A stretch of DNA of 64,000 nt, taken from the NCBI RefSeq assembly GCF_958450345.1, contig NC_088780.1:112232226-112296225 (forward strand). Direction: 5' to 3'. Both the position numbers and the translations under genes were made by a program. Origin of the DNA: Calliphora vicina (taxonomy: Eukaryota > Arthropoda > Insecta > Diptera > Calliphoridae). The notes under the pieces are model-generated. The model had not been told where the DNA came from and searched no databases. It saw only the letters and a program-made list of their open reading frames with translations. Positions within the stretch are counted from its first letter, which is position 1. Every line of letters begins with the position of its first letter. Below, piece after piece: positions 11,091 to 20,413 of this stretch.

Positions 11091-12044
11091 TATGTATATA
11101 TTTTAATAATACATAGTAAGATTTGTTTTAATATTTCTCACAAATTGTTTCAATAAAATAACAAAATTTTATTTTATTTATATTATTTGTTTATGAATGT
11201 CAAAACAATCTACCGAAAGAAAATTTTCAATCGGTTGAGAACACCGAATTCATAACCAAACATAACGTTTATTACAACTAACATTCGAATGTGGTGCATA
11301 TAATGCTGAATTAAGTTTGGTTATCATTGCCGAATCACTAAAATATATTTTATTAAAGGCATGAATGGGTTGGAAACACCGAACCTGTTACTTATTTTTA
11401 GACTTAGAACCATTATTTAATTTATGCAACTGATTTATGCAACATATTTTTGATTGCGACCACCAATATTTTATTATAAAATGTGAATTGAATGCGGTTA
11501 CATCTACCGAGTCTATTAAATTTATATTCAATAGATGAAAATTTATTGTGTTAACTAATATTTCAATTGTAGGAATTCTAATTCCATTATAAATATGGTT
11601 TTTTAGATACAATTAAAGAAAATCAGTTAATGTTACCAATTTTCAGTAATTTAACTAATATTTTGGTTATAATTAAAAAATATTCATAATTGTAACCATT
11701 TTCCAACCAATCTGTATTCTGTGTGTATTTGCTATTGATTGTATTAATTAAAAACCTTTATGCTAGAAACACAAACAAGAGAATAACAAATAATTTAATT
11801 TGTAAACAGATTCACCTGATTGCAGCTGCCCTGATAATGAAATATGTAAAACATTAAATTGTGCAAAATTTTATTTTAATTGCTCTGATCGTGACACCCA
11901 TAAAATCTTGTCTCATAATTTATTTTAATTTTCCAAGGTTATATTTTAAATAATTCTATTGGATGGCTTGGTGCAAGTAAAGGAAAAAAAATAAACTTAA
12001 AAATTTGCTGTTTTTATATTTTATATAAATAACAAAATTAGTTT
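11091..12044. other. A+T-rich intergenic DNA with degraded repeats
   Basis: Patches such as CGGTTGAGAACACCGAATTC near 11231 and TTGTAACCATTTTCCAACC near 11690 resemble sequence near 5940-6060 and 6900-7050, so this is probably old transposon material. No coding signal. Confidence 0.35.
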
Positions 12045-12697
12045 CAAAGCATGTAAGAAAGTATAGCCGGTCAAGCCAGAACATATAATACCCTACACCG
12101 TGTATATGAGTATAAACAAATTTATTTCAAATTCTATATGGGAGATATAATAAATTCTGTTGAATTTTATTGGGAACCGAAAATTTTTATGAGATTTATG
12201 CTCGTTAAAATGATTTTCAGAAGCGGAACCTCTAAGGGAGCTATGATGGACCGATTGTCACAAAAATGGTGACATGATTTGCATATATATATATATGAAA
12301 CTATTATTTGTGTTCAATTTTATATGGATACAAAGATATTTCAGAGATTAAAGCTCATTAAGGTTTTTAGATTGGTCCTTATATGAGAGCTTTGGTAAAT
12401 TTTAGACCGATCGGTACTAATTTTATTAGCTCAAATTAAGCTTATTTAAAACTTGTTTTTGTTAAATTTTTTTTTGGATATCTATATAATTGAGATATTT
12501 ATGAGATCTTAACTATTTTCAGATATGACAATTGTGAGGGAGCTCACGGAAATAATGGACCGATTCTAACCAAATTCAATAGAAAATATTGTGCCAGTGA
12601 TCCTGATTGTATTACTTTAAGGTGGGTGTTGGGACACTTCAAACATCAGCACTAACGCAATATAAGCTTTTCCACTATGGTGGTGTAGGATATAGAA
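12045..12697 (+). repeat. Repeat family B (GTAAGAAAGTATRG...GGTGGTGTAGG), copy 1
   Basis: The copy starts near GCATGTAAGAAAGTATAGCC and ends near CCACTATGGTGGTGTAGGATA. Its interior holds the recurring phrase GGGAGCTATGA...GGACCGAT. The same family occurs at 32236-32892, 33325-33719, 44480-45093 and 60001-60247. It has no ORF of note. Confidence 0.6.
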
Positions 12698-13190
12698 ATA
12701 TGTATCTTAAAAAAAACCAGTTCACTAAGTATTTCAAACCCAAAAATATATTAGTAGAGGTCAGTTAACAGCTACCATTGCTTGTTACTTTTCCAGGGAA
12801 AGTGACAATGGGGTGGGTCTGTCATACATAAACAAAATAAAATTATGTTTTTACTTTCGTTTGTCACTTACTCCAAATAAATCTTACAATTGAAATATTT
12901 TCAAATAAAAGCATAATGTGGTGACGTTTTTTTTTATATTTCATTATTTAAATCATGCTACACTTGAGTGAATTTATGATGGAAACTTTCTTAAAAACAA
13001 AGGGGAGACCAGAAGAAAATAAAGAAAAAGAGAGATTCTCCTCTATTGAAACAATTAAAATGAAGAAAAACAAATAAAGAATTTTGACCACAAATATTAC
13101 CAGCTCATTATGCTGGCCATATATAATTAAGATATTTTTTGTCTTGTTTCGTTTTTGACAATTTCATTCATAGCAACTGAGAGTTGGAGG

Positions 13191-13226
13191 TATAAAAAGA
13201 ATTTGACATTAAATAGATTGCATTAG
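13191..13226 (+). promoter_or_regulatory. TATA box and probable start region of the complete Osiris gene
   Basis: TATAAAA at 13191-13197 lies 92 bp upstream of the ATG. The expected start about 30 bp downstream falls in TTGCATTAG near 13219-13227. This leaves a 5' UTR of roughly 65 bp, which is plausible. It is inferred from spacing only. Confidence 0.55.
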
Positions 13227-13288
13227 TTTTATTTCTAACTTTTATCTTTACACATTGTCAACATCGTAATTAGCGTTCGTTCATCATC

Positions 13289-16200
13289 ATGCAAACATGG
13301 AGGACTTTGGAATATTTATTTTATTTGGCCATATTTTTATTGTACTTTAAGTTAGCAGAGTCAGCTTCCATTGAAACAATGAAATCGTCGTCAACATCTA
13401 CATCGTCCTCTTCAATGGATATTTTAACAACTACCGAAAGATCACTGACGGATAGTGGAATTTCGCGAAATGTTGAAGGTGGCAGTAAGCTGAAGCGTAC
13501 TTTGCAAGAATGTAATAATTCCTTTAGTTGGATGTGCTTAAAATTGGAATTTGTCAGACTTTTGGAACGTCTCACCGAACGCGAGGAATTGCGTTTGCTG
13601 AATGGCATAAGTGTGATTAAAGATCCGGAGGCAAAGGAGATAAAAACATCAGAATTGATGGCAGGTGAGTTGATGGGAAAGAAGTGTTTTTTTTTGAATT
13701 ATGGATCATAATTTTTGGCTACCATAAGGCCTAGGAGGATATATCCTCCTACGGTATATCCTAAATACATTAATTTCTGACATCCAAATTTTGTTTTACT
13801 AAACAAATAATTGGATACCACTGTCAAAATCTTAACCTGTTCTTCGAATTCTGGTGATAACACCATTATATTGTCCAAATTGACGAACACTTTCTTTCTG
13901 AGGAATTGTGGTAGTCCTTAAACTGTAACAGCAGCTCCTGTCTGGATATAATGTGACTCAAGTGAAGTTTTACCTAGGTCTATGTATGTAAAACAAGATA
14001 ACGAATCTATAACAGTCTCAAATAAGCTCTCAGACTAAATAAGATTGCTTTTCATTTCTTGAAAAAACTAAATCTAGATTGTACACAACTTGTATCAGCT
14101 AACATCGTTATCTCTTTAAAAATATTTCTGAAATGCTCTTATCTGATGAAATATTCACACGTACTTTGGAAGCCTGAAGGTTATATCTTTGCACTTTAAG
14201 AACCAGTCCTAACGTACAATGGTTTCTATAAACAAAATTCGATATCGTTAGTGTACACCATCGTTAAATGGTCGATGATTCCAATCAAGTCAAGTTCTTT
14301 AACTTTGAGTGTTTCCATTGCTATTGGCAGTAATTCAATTTCGGCAAAACATTCCAAGGATTCAACTCGCTAATTCTTTGGATAATGTTTGATATTATCA
14401 TGTAGCTCACGTGATACAACTATAGAGTGGAACTGATTTACATGGGAATTTTTTATCTCTGTACTTTAAATAAGCTACAAAAAGTCAATGAATCTAGAAT
14501 GTTACAAAAACACTTAATTTCAGGACATTATTTCAAAATTCAAATGAAGTTGGATCGAAATGCTTATATTTCAGTGTAAATTATAACATAGAAAAGTTTT
14601 ATTTTCTTGTTAATTGCTGATCTCACCTCTTTGGTTTCTCACCTAGTTTGGTTTCAGTGTCTCCAATTGCTAATTTATTAGCCACTGTATCCATTTGGGC
14701 GTAAAAGTATTCCTTCGTATTAACATCTACATAAGTTGTCTTGTGATCTATATATGTGATGTTGTTCTCACCTAGTTTGGTTTCAGTGTCTCCAATTGCT
14801 AATTTATTAGCCACTGTATCCATTTGGGCGTAAAAGTATTCCTTCGTATTAACATCTACATAGGATTCCTTGGTATTAATATCTAAAACTATTTTAGTTA
14901 TTTTGGTTATGAATTCCATGATTGCTTCTCTAACTCGTGTGGACCGAGCTACATGCTCATTCAAGTTGTTCTGATCTATCTATTTTTCATCTTGTTTATG
15001 ACCTGAATATAAGGATTATACGAAACAAATGCCTTGCAAATGCTGTTCTGAAGAGATAGCGCTTGCAAAGCATGCAAAAATTATTGGAGAAGTCTCATCC
15101 TAAATACAATATGACACCATTCGAATCTCCCTCTAGACACGTCAGGGAGAACATACGACCTACCTAGAGAAACCATTAATTTCTAAGCCACGAGAAGCCT
15201 CATGGATGTGGTAATTGTAGATCGCCCATATCAAGAAACAGAGAAAAACTAGTGGCGGAAAACAAAATTAGTTCTTGTACATCTGAGATCGGGATGGAAC
15301 AACAATGTCGATGCTAAGTGGACCCATATACCGTGACGTCCACAACTTATGGCAGCCTGTGGTCAATGTCCCCTTTATTATGAATTAATTCATACAATAC
15401 ATTCCTTTGGGATTATAGAAATAATTTCTTATTGAATTATTAAAATTTTCCTTAATTCAAATCAATGTGAAAATAACTTTAAAAATTGATCGAATGATTA
15501 AATGTTCTTCAATTCAAATCATTTAAAAAAAGGCTTAAGTCAATTTTTATTAAAGGTCCATTCAAAGGTGGAATAAATTAATTCAATTATGAATTAATTC
15601 AACGTTGAATGAATTCTATTTAAATAAATGCCTTTGACTGAAGCTAAATAACTAGATGTTAGGAATAGATTTATGGAATGAGTGACTGACATTCTTTTAA
15701 TTCCGAATTCTGATTTTAGTGAATTAAGCTCAAATTTAATTAATTAATTTGAATATCTGATATGAGATTATTGCTTTTGCTCTTAAAGGCTGATTTAATA
15801 TATTTTTGCAATTTAATAAATTTAAATTTGTCATTTTAAATTTAGAAGCATAAATAGTTTTGTAACTAAATTATTATTCTTCCTTCTAGAGGTTGCCCGC
15901 AGTTATCCAAATGATCCAGATGCCCGTTTAAATGGATATATTATCAACAAAGTCAATAATTTCCTGCAAACCCATTACTTGCGTTTCAAACTTATCGATG
16001 ATCATACTATTGAGGAAGCTCGTGCTCTAGTCGAAACTGGACGTAAAGAAAAATTTGGCAAGAAAGGGGGCATGGAGGCTTTAATAGCGGCCGGCCTAAT
16101 GATGAAAGGTAAGAATAATTAATAGTACTTTTTAACATATGCAAATTATACTCATTGTATCCTTACAGGCACCCTGATGGCCATGGGTATGGGTGGCATA

Positions 16201-16482
16201 GCTTTAATAGCAGGCAAAGCTTTAATGACAGCCCTAATGGCCTTAACTCTAGCAGCAGTGGTGGGACTTAAGAGTCTGGCAGGTGGTGGAGGCAAATCAC
16301 ATACATATGAAATTGTTACCAAGCCCATTTACACAGCTAGTCATACACATTCAGTGAGTCATGATGAGGGTGGTCATGGTGGCGGTCATATGGGTCACAG
16401 TGGCAGTGGTTATGGTGGTTATGCCAGATCGTTGAATTTAAATTTGCCCAAAAGTCTGAGAGGGAGCTCTAAAGTGAATTGA
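13289..16482 (+). CDS. Osiris family (DUF1676) protein, complete, three exons
   Basis: Exons are 13289-13664, 15890-16108 and 16169-16482, all phase-1 GT-AG junctions, giving 302 residues with TGA at 16480. The start ATG begins a clear signal peptide (LEYLFYLAIFLLYFKLAESAS). A Ser/Thr-rich linker follows, then the two-cysteine region LQECNNSFSWMCLKLEFVRLL. Exon 2 carries the conserved mid region, and exon 3 opens with a long hydrophobic Gly/Ala/Met segment (MAMGMGGIALIAGKALM). The tail is Gly/His-rich with HTHSVSHDEGGHGGG, ending YGGYARSLNL. Length and domain order match the family, whose members act in secretory/endosomal membranes of cuticle-forming cells. Intron 1 is 2.2 kb and contains transposon debris; intron 2 is 60 bp. 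Same strand as the Osiris tail at 1174. The paralogue number is not assigned. Confidence 0.93.
13699..13890 (-). pseudogene. Ty3/gypsy-like reverse transcriptase fragment in Osiris intron 1
   Basis: The minus-strand frame contains FVNLDNIMVLSPEFEEQVK followed by LMYLGYTVGG. This matches the palm of Ty3/gypsy RT: a degraded YxDD box (here NLDN), then the FEEH-type helix and the YLG(Y/H)xV motif. It is antisense to the host gene, truncated at both ends, and lacks the second catalytic aspartate. It is probably old. The flanking intron sequence (13900-14600) may hold more of the same element but has no readable motif. Confidence 0.6.
14623..14964 (-). other. 113-codon ORF with an exact internal duplication, in Osiris intron 1
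   Basis: The minus-strand ORF encodes a hydrophilic protein in which a segment of about 32 residues (YVDVNTKEYFYAQMDTVANK... to TETKLGE) occurs twice. The DNA copies, about 14637-14733 and 14766-14862, look identical and are offset by 129 bp, keeping frame. I do not recognise the protein. Its position beside an antisense gypsy-like RT piece suggests a gag-like or accessory fragment of the same retroelement. A host gene is less likely. Confidence 0.4.
15365..15625. repeat. GAATTAATTCA-rich segment in Osiris intron 1
   Basis: Several palindromic TGAATTAATTCA-type motifs occur at both ends of this roughly 260-bp stretch (about 15381-15392, 15588-15602), suggesting a small, degraded palindromic element. 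Boundaries are vague. Confidence 0.3.
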
Positions 16483-16591
16483 TTTTACAAAAAAAGAGAA
16501 ATGAGTTGGCTTTCTGTGTCTTTAATATATACGTATTTTAGATTATTTATTTCTAGGTTAAGATTTAATTTATTTATTGTATTAAAAGTTT

Positions 16592-16597
16592 AATAAA
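16592..16597 (+). terminator. Poly(A) signal of the complete Osiris gene
   Basis: AATAAA lies 110 bp after the stop codon and is the first canonical signal downstream. Confidence 0.65.
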
Positions 16598-16877
16598 GAT
16601 AAACAAATACAGCTTTATGAGTTTTTAATTAAAATATGTTAATTGATTTTCACTTAAAAACAGCTAGTGTAAATTGGAAGAAAGGAACAATTAGCTCGAG
16701 CATGATGTGACCAGATCAGTGTCCCTTTATTAGTTTAGGCTTATTTAATCTAATCTCGATTTCACAAATTTCTTTTATTTAATTAAATTAAAAGTGTTTA
16801 TTATTTTATATAAAATCTAGCTATCATTTTTAATTTTGTTTATTAATATTACACATTTTGTTAAATTATAACATTAA

Positions 16878-17004
16878 CCCCCATTAACACGAAGCCTGGT
16901 TATGCCTTAACTAATAGTTATACTGCCGGTTAAAATTATTTTTGTATGAAAACTGTCAGTGTAACTATTAGTTAACACATAGCCAGACTTCGTGTTACTG
17001 GGGG
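16878..17004. mobile_element. 127-bp palindromic MITE, copy 2
   Basis: Same family and length as 10961-11087. It starts CCCCCATTAACACGAAG and ends ...CGTGTTACTGGGGG. TAA flanks both ends (16875-16877, 17005-17007). It lies about 280 bp downstream of the Osiris poly(A) signal. Confidence 0.85.
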
Positions 17005-17084
17005 TAATCATGTTAGATAGATAGTTCTATTAATTTTCTTGATTGTGACACAACAATCGGTGGTTGAAGGACTTAAATTTTTTG

Positions 17085-18417
17085 AGATTCAAAGAAAGCT
17101 TAGGGGTTTTCCTTGAGACCTGGGACCTTTTTTATTTTTTTTTTTGCTCAAAAGCTTAGGTCCATTCCTTTAAAAGGTTTTTGGTCGCTTAGTAGGATTC
17201 GAGTAAGATATATGTATATCAAAATAAATGTTTGAAGAAATAGATACCTAAACTATTTGGGACACATTTTGTATTACTATTAGGGATGCCAATCGCGAAA
17301 TCCAGGAATTTGTGAAAAACAATCCCGGGATTAACAAATCCCGGAAAATTACGAGATTTTTTAATATTTTAGGATGATTTTTGAAGCTCCCAAAATACCC
17401 AGAAAGCTAAATTTCAGCATACTTATAATACTAATATAAAACAAGTATGAGTGTTATATTTGGCTGTAGCGAATCTTGTATACCCACCATTAATATGTAG
17501 TTTTGGCCTGCTATGGGGACTTGAATCAGTATTTTTGAATGAATGACTTGTATCGAAATTTATGTTAATATCGTTATATACAAATTATTTATTGACAATA
17601 AAATATTTTCTGATATAGAGGTTATATTATTATGGACTGGTCCTCACAAAAGTTGTTAGAAAGATTAATTTTCATGTACAACTTGTTTATTCAATTTTAT
17701 CACGATATTAATTATTATAAGACAAATCTGAAGGGGACTATGTATCGGGACTAGGGTCAAATGTAGCCCGCAATACTTTACAATATAAATTCTAGTACTT
17801 AGAACTTATTTTGTGCAAAATTTTATAAGAATTGCCGCATAATCAACATATTTATGACTGCTCAAACAGTATGGGGCTAGGAGAAATCGGACCATTTTCA
17901 GTACAAAAACAACCTTATCAACAGGGATTATTTGCGGATAACTTTTGCCAGCTGGCTCCTTTCGTTTGTGCCCTATCGTGTTTTAAACAGACAGACGGAC
18001 ATGTTTTGTTATAAAATAAAACAATACTTTTATAATTTATTTTAAATTTTCAGTTTTGTTATGGATTCCTCACTCTTATAAAGTTCAGAATACGGGTATG
18101 AATATGAATAAGAATATGAAATATATTTTGTGTCAAATATATTTTAATTCAATGCATTAGTTTTTGCTTTTTTATATTTTTACTTAGTGTATTAACGAAA
18201 TACATAAATAGTTTTTAATGTATAACTTGATGTCCGAGGTCCCGAAAAATCCCGGGATTTACATTTCTAAAATCCCGAATCCCGGGATTTGTAAAACTCG
18301 GTCCCGTTTTTCATCCCTAATTACTATCCAGTAGTAATAGAATCAAATTGGTGCAAATTTCATACCCATCAGAAGACATCGATTTCAATAGTTGGTTCAC
18401 TTGACATGAAATCCCCC
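17085..18417. mobile_element. Decayed foldback relic, split by a hAT-like insertion
   Basis: The left part (about 17085-17280) holds a degenerate foldback repeat unit (AAAGCTTAGGTCCATTCCTTT, GCTTAGTAGGATTCGAG). The right part (18320-18417) holds the foldback terminus in inverted orientation, ending TTCACTTGACATGAAATCCCCC. The two parts are separated by the element at 17281-18319. It is clearly more diverged than the copies at 7157 and 20479. Confidence 0.7.
17281..18319. mobile_element. hAT-like element with TAGGGATG termini
   Basis: It starts TAGGGATGCCAATCGCG and ends ...CGTTTTTCATCCCTA. An exact 8-bp direct repeat, ATTACTAT, flanks it at 17273-17280 and 18320-18327, the diagnostic size for hAT. 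Repeated CCCGGGATTT motifs sit near both ends. The interior (about 17430-18120) contains a copy of repeat family C, and no transposase ORF. A related 421-bp copy is at 59580-60000. Confidence 0.85.
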
Positions 18418-18837
18418 AAGTAGTTTGATTATTATTGTATGGAGATAGATTATTATCGAATATTGATATAGAATATTAATGTGGCTCCACTATCTGAATC
18501 GAATTATTTTTACATTTGGTTTACTGAGAAAGCAGAATATACCCTGAATATATTCAAAAGAGCAAATCGGGATTGTATGATTGAACATATCTCGGAACAT
18601 ATTGGTTACCCATGTTACAGCTATTACTGAAGTTGTCTAGACTAAGACAGCTCTAAAATAGCCTAGACTAAGATAACTTGGTACATGTCTCATTCATGAT
18701 CAGAACTATCTCAAAGATGTGTCACGTGAACATTTTTTAGGCTACAACAATGGGACTAAATGCTTCAGAGTGTACTCGCTAATTGAGAGCGACTCATGTG
18801 TCACAATATAAATTAGTCTTCTGAGTCAAGACCACTG

Positions 18838-19860
18838 TGGGTTCACTGGTTTTGAAGCAGTGTTCTTCAATTATTTTCCGCACTTTGCCAATAAAACTTT
18901 TATTCAGAAATTTATCGTATAATAGGAATTTGTTCTACACTTTTTAAAGTTATGCAAAGTATCGTAGACTACCATATTTTGTTAAACATTTGTAAGGCTA
19001 TAGTCGTCTTACTAGCCTTCTTATCAGAAAGATGTCTCCGTTCCGTTCACCATTTTGGCAAAAGTAAAGTGTTACCTCTATTGCACTTATTAAATTTCTC
19101 AAATTATTGTATATCAACCTTTATTAGAGACCTGATTATACGAGTTACTTTGATTTTCTCCTACATTATTTCATATTTTTCTAAGTGACAAAGTTGTTTT
19201 ATACAAATTGTGTTGATATAATTCTCATACAGTTTATTTTTATTTTTAATTAAGTATCTGGTATCCCATGTAACATATCATGAAGTCAATAGTCACTTTA
19301 GTGTCTATTAGTAACCTATGGTGAAGTCACCTTTTTTTTGTACTGCCCTTTATTTTACCCATCAGAAGCGTTGGCTACTTTCGACCAGATAGATAGGACA
19401 TGCACGTGTTAAAATAACTAGTCAAGTAGCTGATCAAGTAACCAGTTACAAAGCTAGAAAGGTAACTGACGTTATGTAACCAATATGTGAATCCAATGTG
19501 TTGCCTACTTTGGAGCAGCTATTAGATAGTCCCATTGTAATCAAAAAGAGACAATTAACCTCTTACTTAGGACATGACCGTGTTAAAATGACTAGTCACG
19601 TGGCTATTGAAGTAACTAGCTCCCACCCTAAATGATGGGTAAAATCACTAGTTCGGTACTGTCTCCTAGAACTGCTGGGAAAATACAAATATTTCATTCA
19701 GTTGCTTGTTGTTGTTGCGGATATTTTATATTTTACCCATTCATGCACGCAAATTAAATGTCTCTATTTGGCTACCAATGCTTTAGAGTATAATTTGTAA
19801 CTACTGGACAGTGTACACGAGAGGGCTAAGACTAGTGAAAGTAGGCTACTGATTCACTGG
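18838..19860 (+). pseudogene. Decayed LINE reverse transcriptase copy
   Basis: Segments match the LINE at 52257-53830 in the same order. CTGGTTTTGAAGCAGTGTTC near 18846 matches its start. The stretch 18920-19165 matches the thumb and palm (LLAFLSERC...HHFGKSK, FIRDLIIRV). GACAGTGTACACGAGAGGGC near 19806 matches the C-terminal third. It is full of indels and stops. A non-matching block of about 500 bp (19260-19740) looks like a separate insertion: it carries two direct copies of GTTAAAAT(A/G)ACTAGTCA (about 19409, 19582). Confidence 0.65.
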
Positions 19861-20171
19861 AGCTACCCCGAAATGTGTTGGTTTGTGTTGCACTGCAATG
19901 TGAACAATATTTTCCCAAAAAAAAATAAAAACAATATGTTTTTCTATTTCAATGGTAACAATATTTATTAAAGCAGATAAAACCTCCCCTATTATTATTA
20001 AACCCACGGAATCCCTTAACATACAATTCCTTAGAAAAACGGAATTTGGTGACATAGGTGGTATCATAGAAAATATTCATAACAAACATATGGAAAGAAT
20101 TAAATTATGTAATATAGCATTTTAAAAGCCCATGTGATCATTTTATTAAATGTTTATTTAAAAAAAACCTT

Positions 20172-20350
20172 TTACTACGCCAACTGTAGCTGAGTTTATT
20201 ACAACCACAACTACAGGATTACCTGCAACTACAATATCACTACAACCGCAAACAACTCTCACAATTAAGCTTACCACAACTGAAAAACCACCTAAAACAC
20301 GTACAGCTTCCGCAGAAACTGTCACTCATCCTGCGCATGCTGTTTTATAA
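20172..20350 (+). other. Threonine-rich open stretch, possible exon remnant
   Basis: A frame without an ATG reads through about 58 codons rich in Thr and Pro (FITTTTTGLPATTISLQPQT, TTTEKPPKTRTA) to TAA near 20350. Its C/G content is higher than the surroundings, so it looks like part of a real mucin-like coding exon rather than chance. I see no strong acceptor just upstream, and a second open stretch at about 19960-20090 is not clearly linked. It could be a terminal exon or a pseudogene. Confidence 0.35.
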
Positions 20351-20413
20351 AAATAGTTTTCCTTTTAAAACATCCGAAAAATCGTTTCTTATTAAATAAA
20401 AATCTATGTACAG

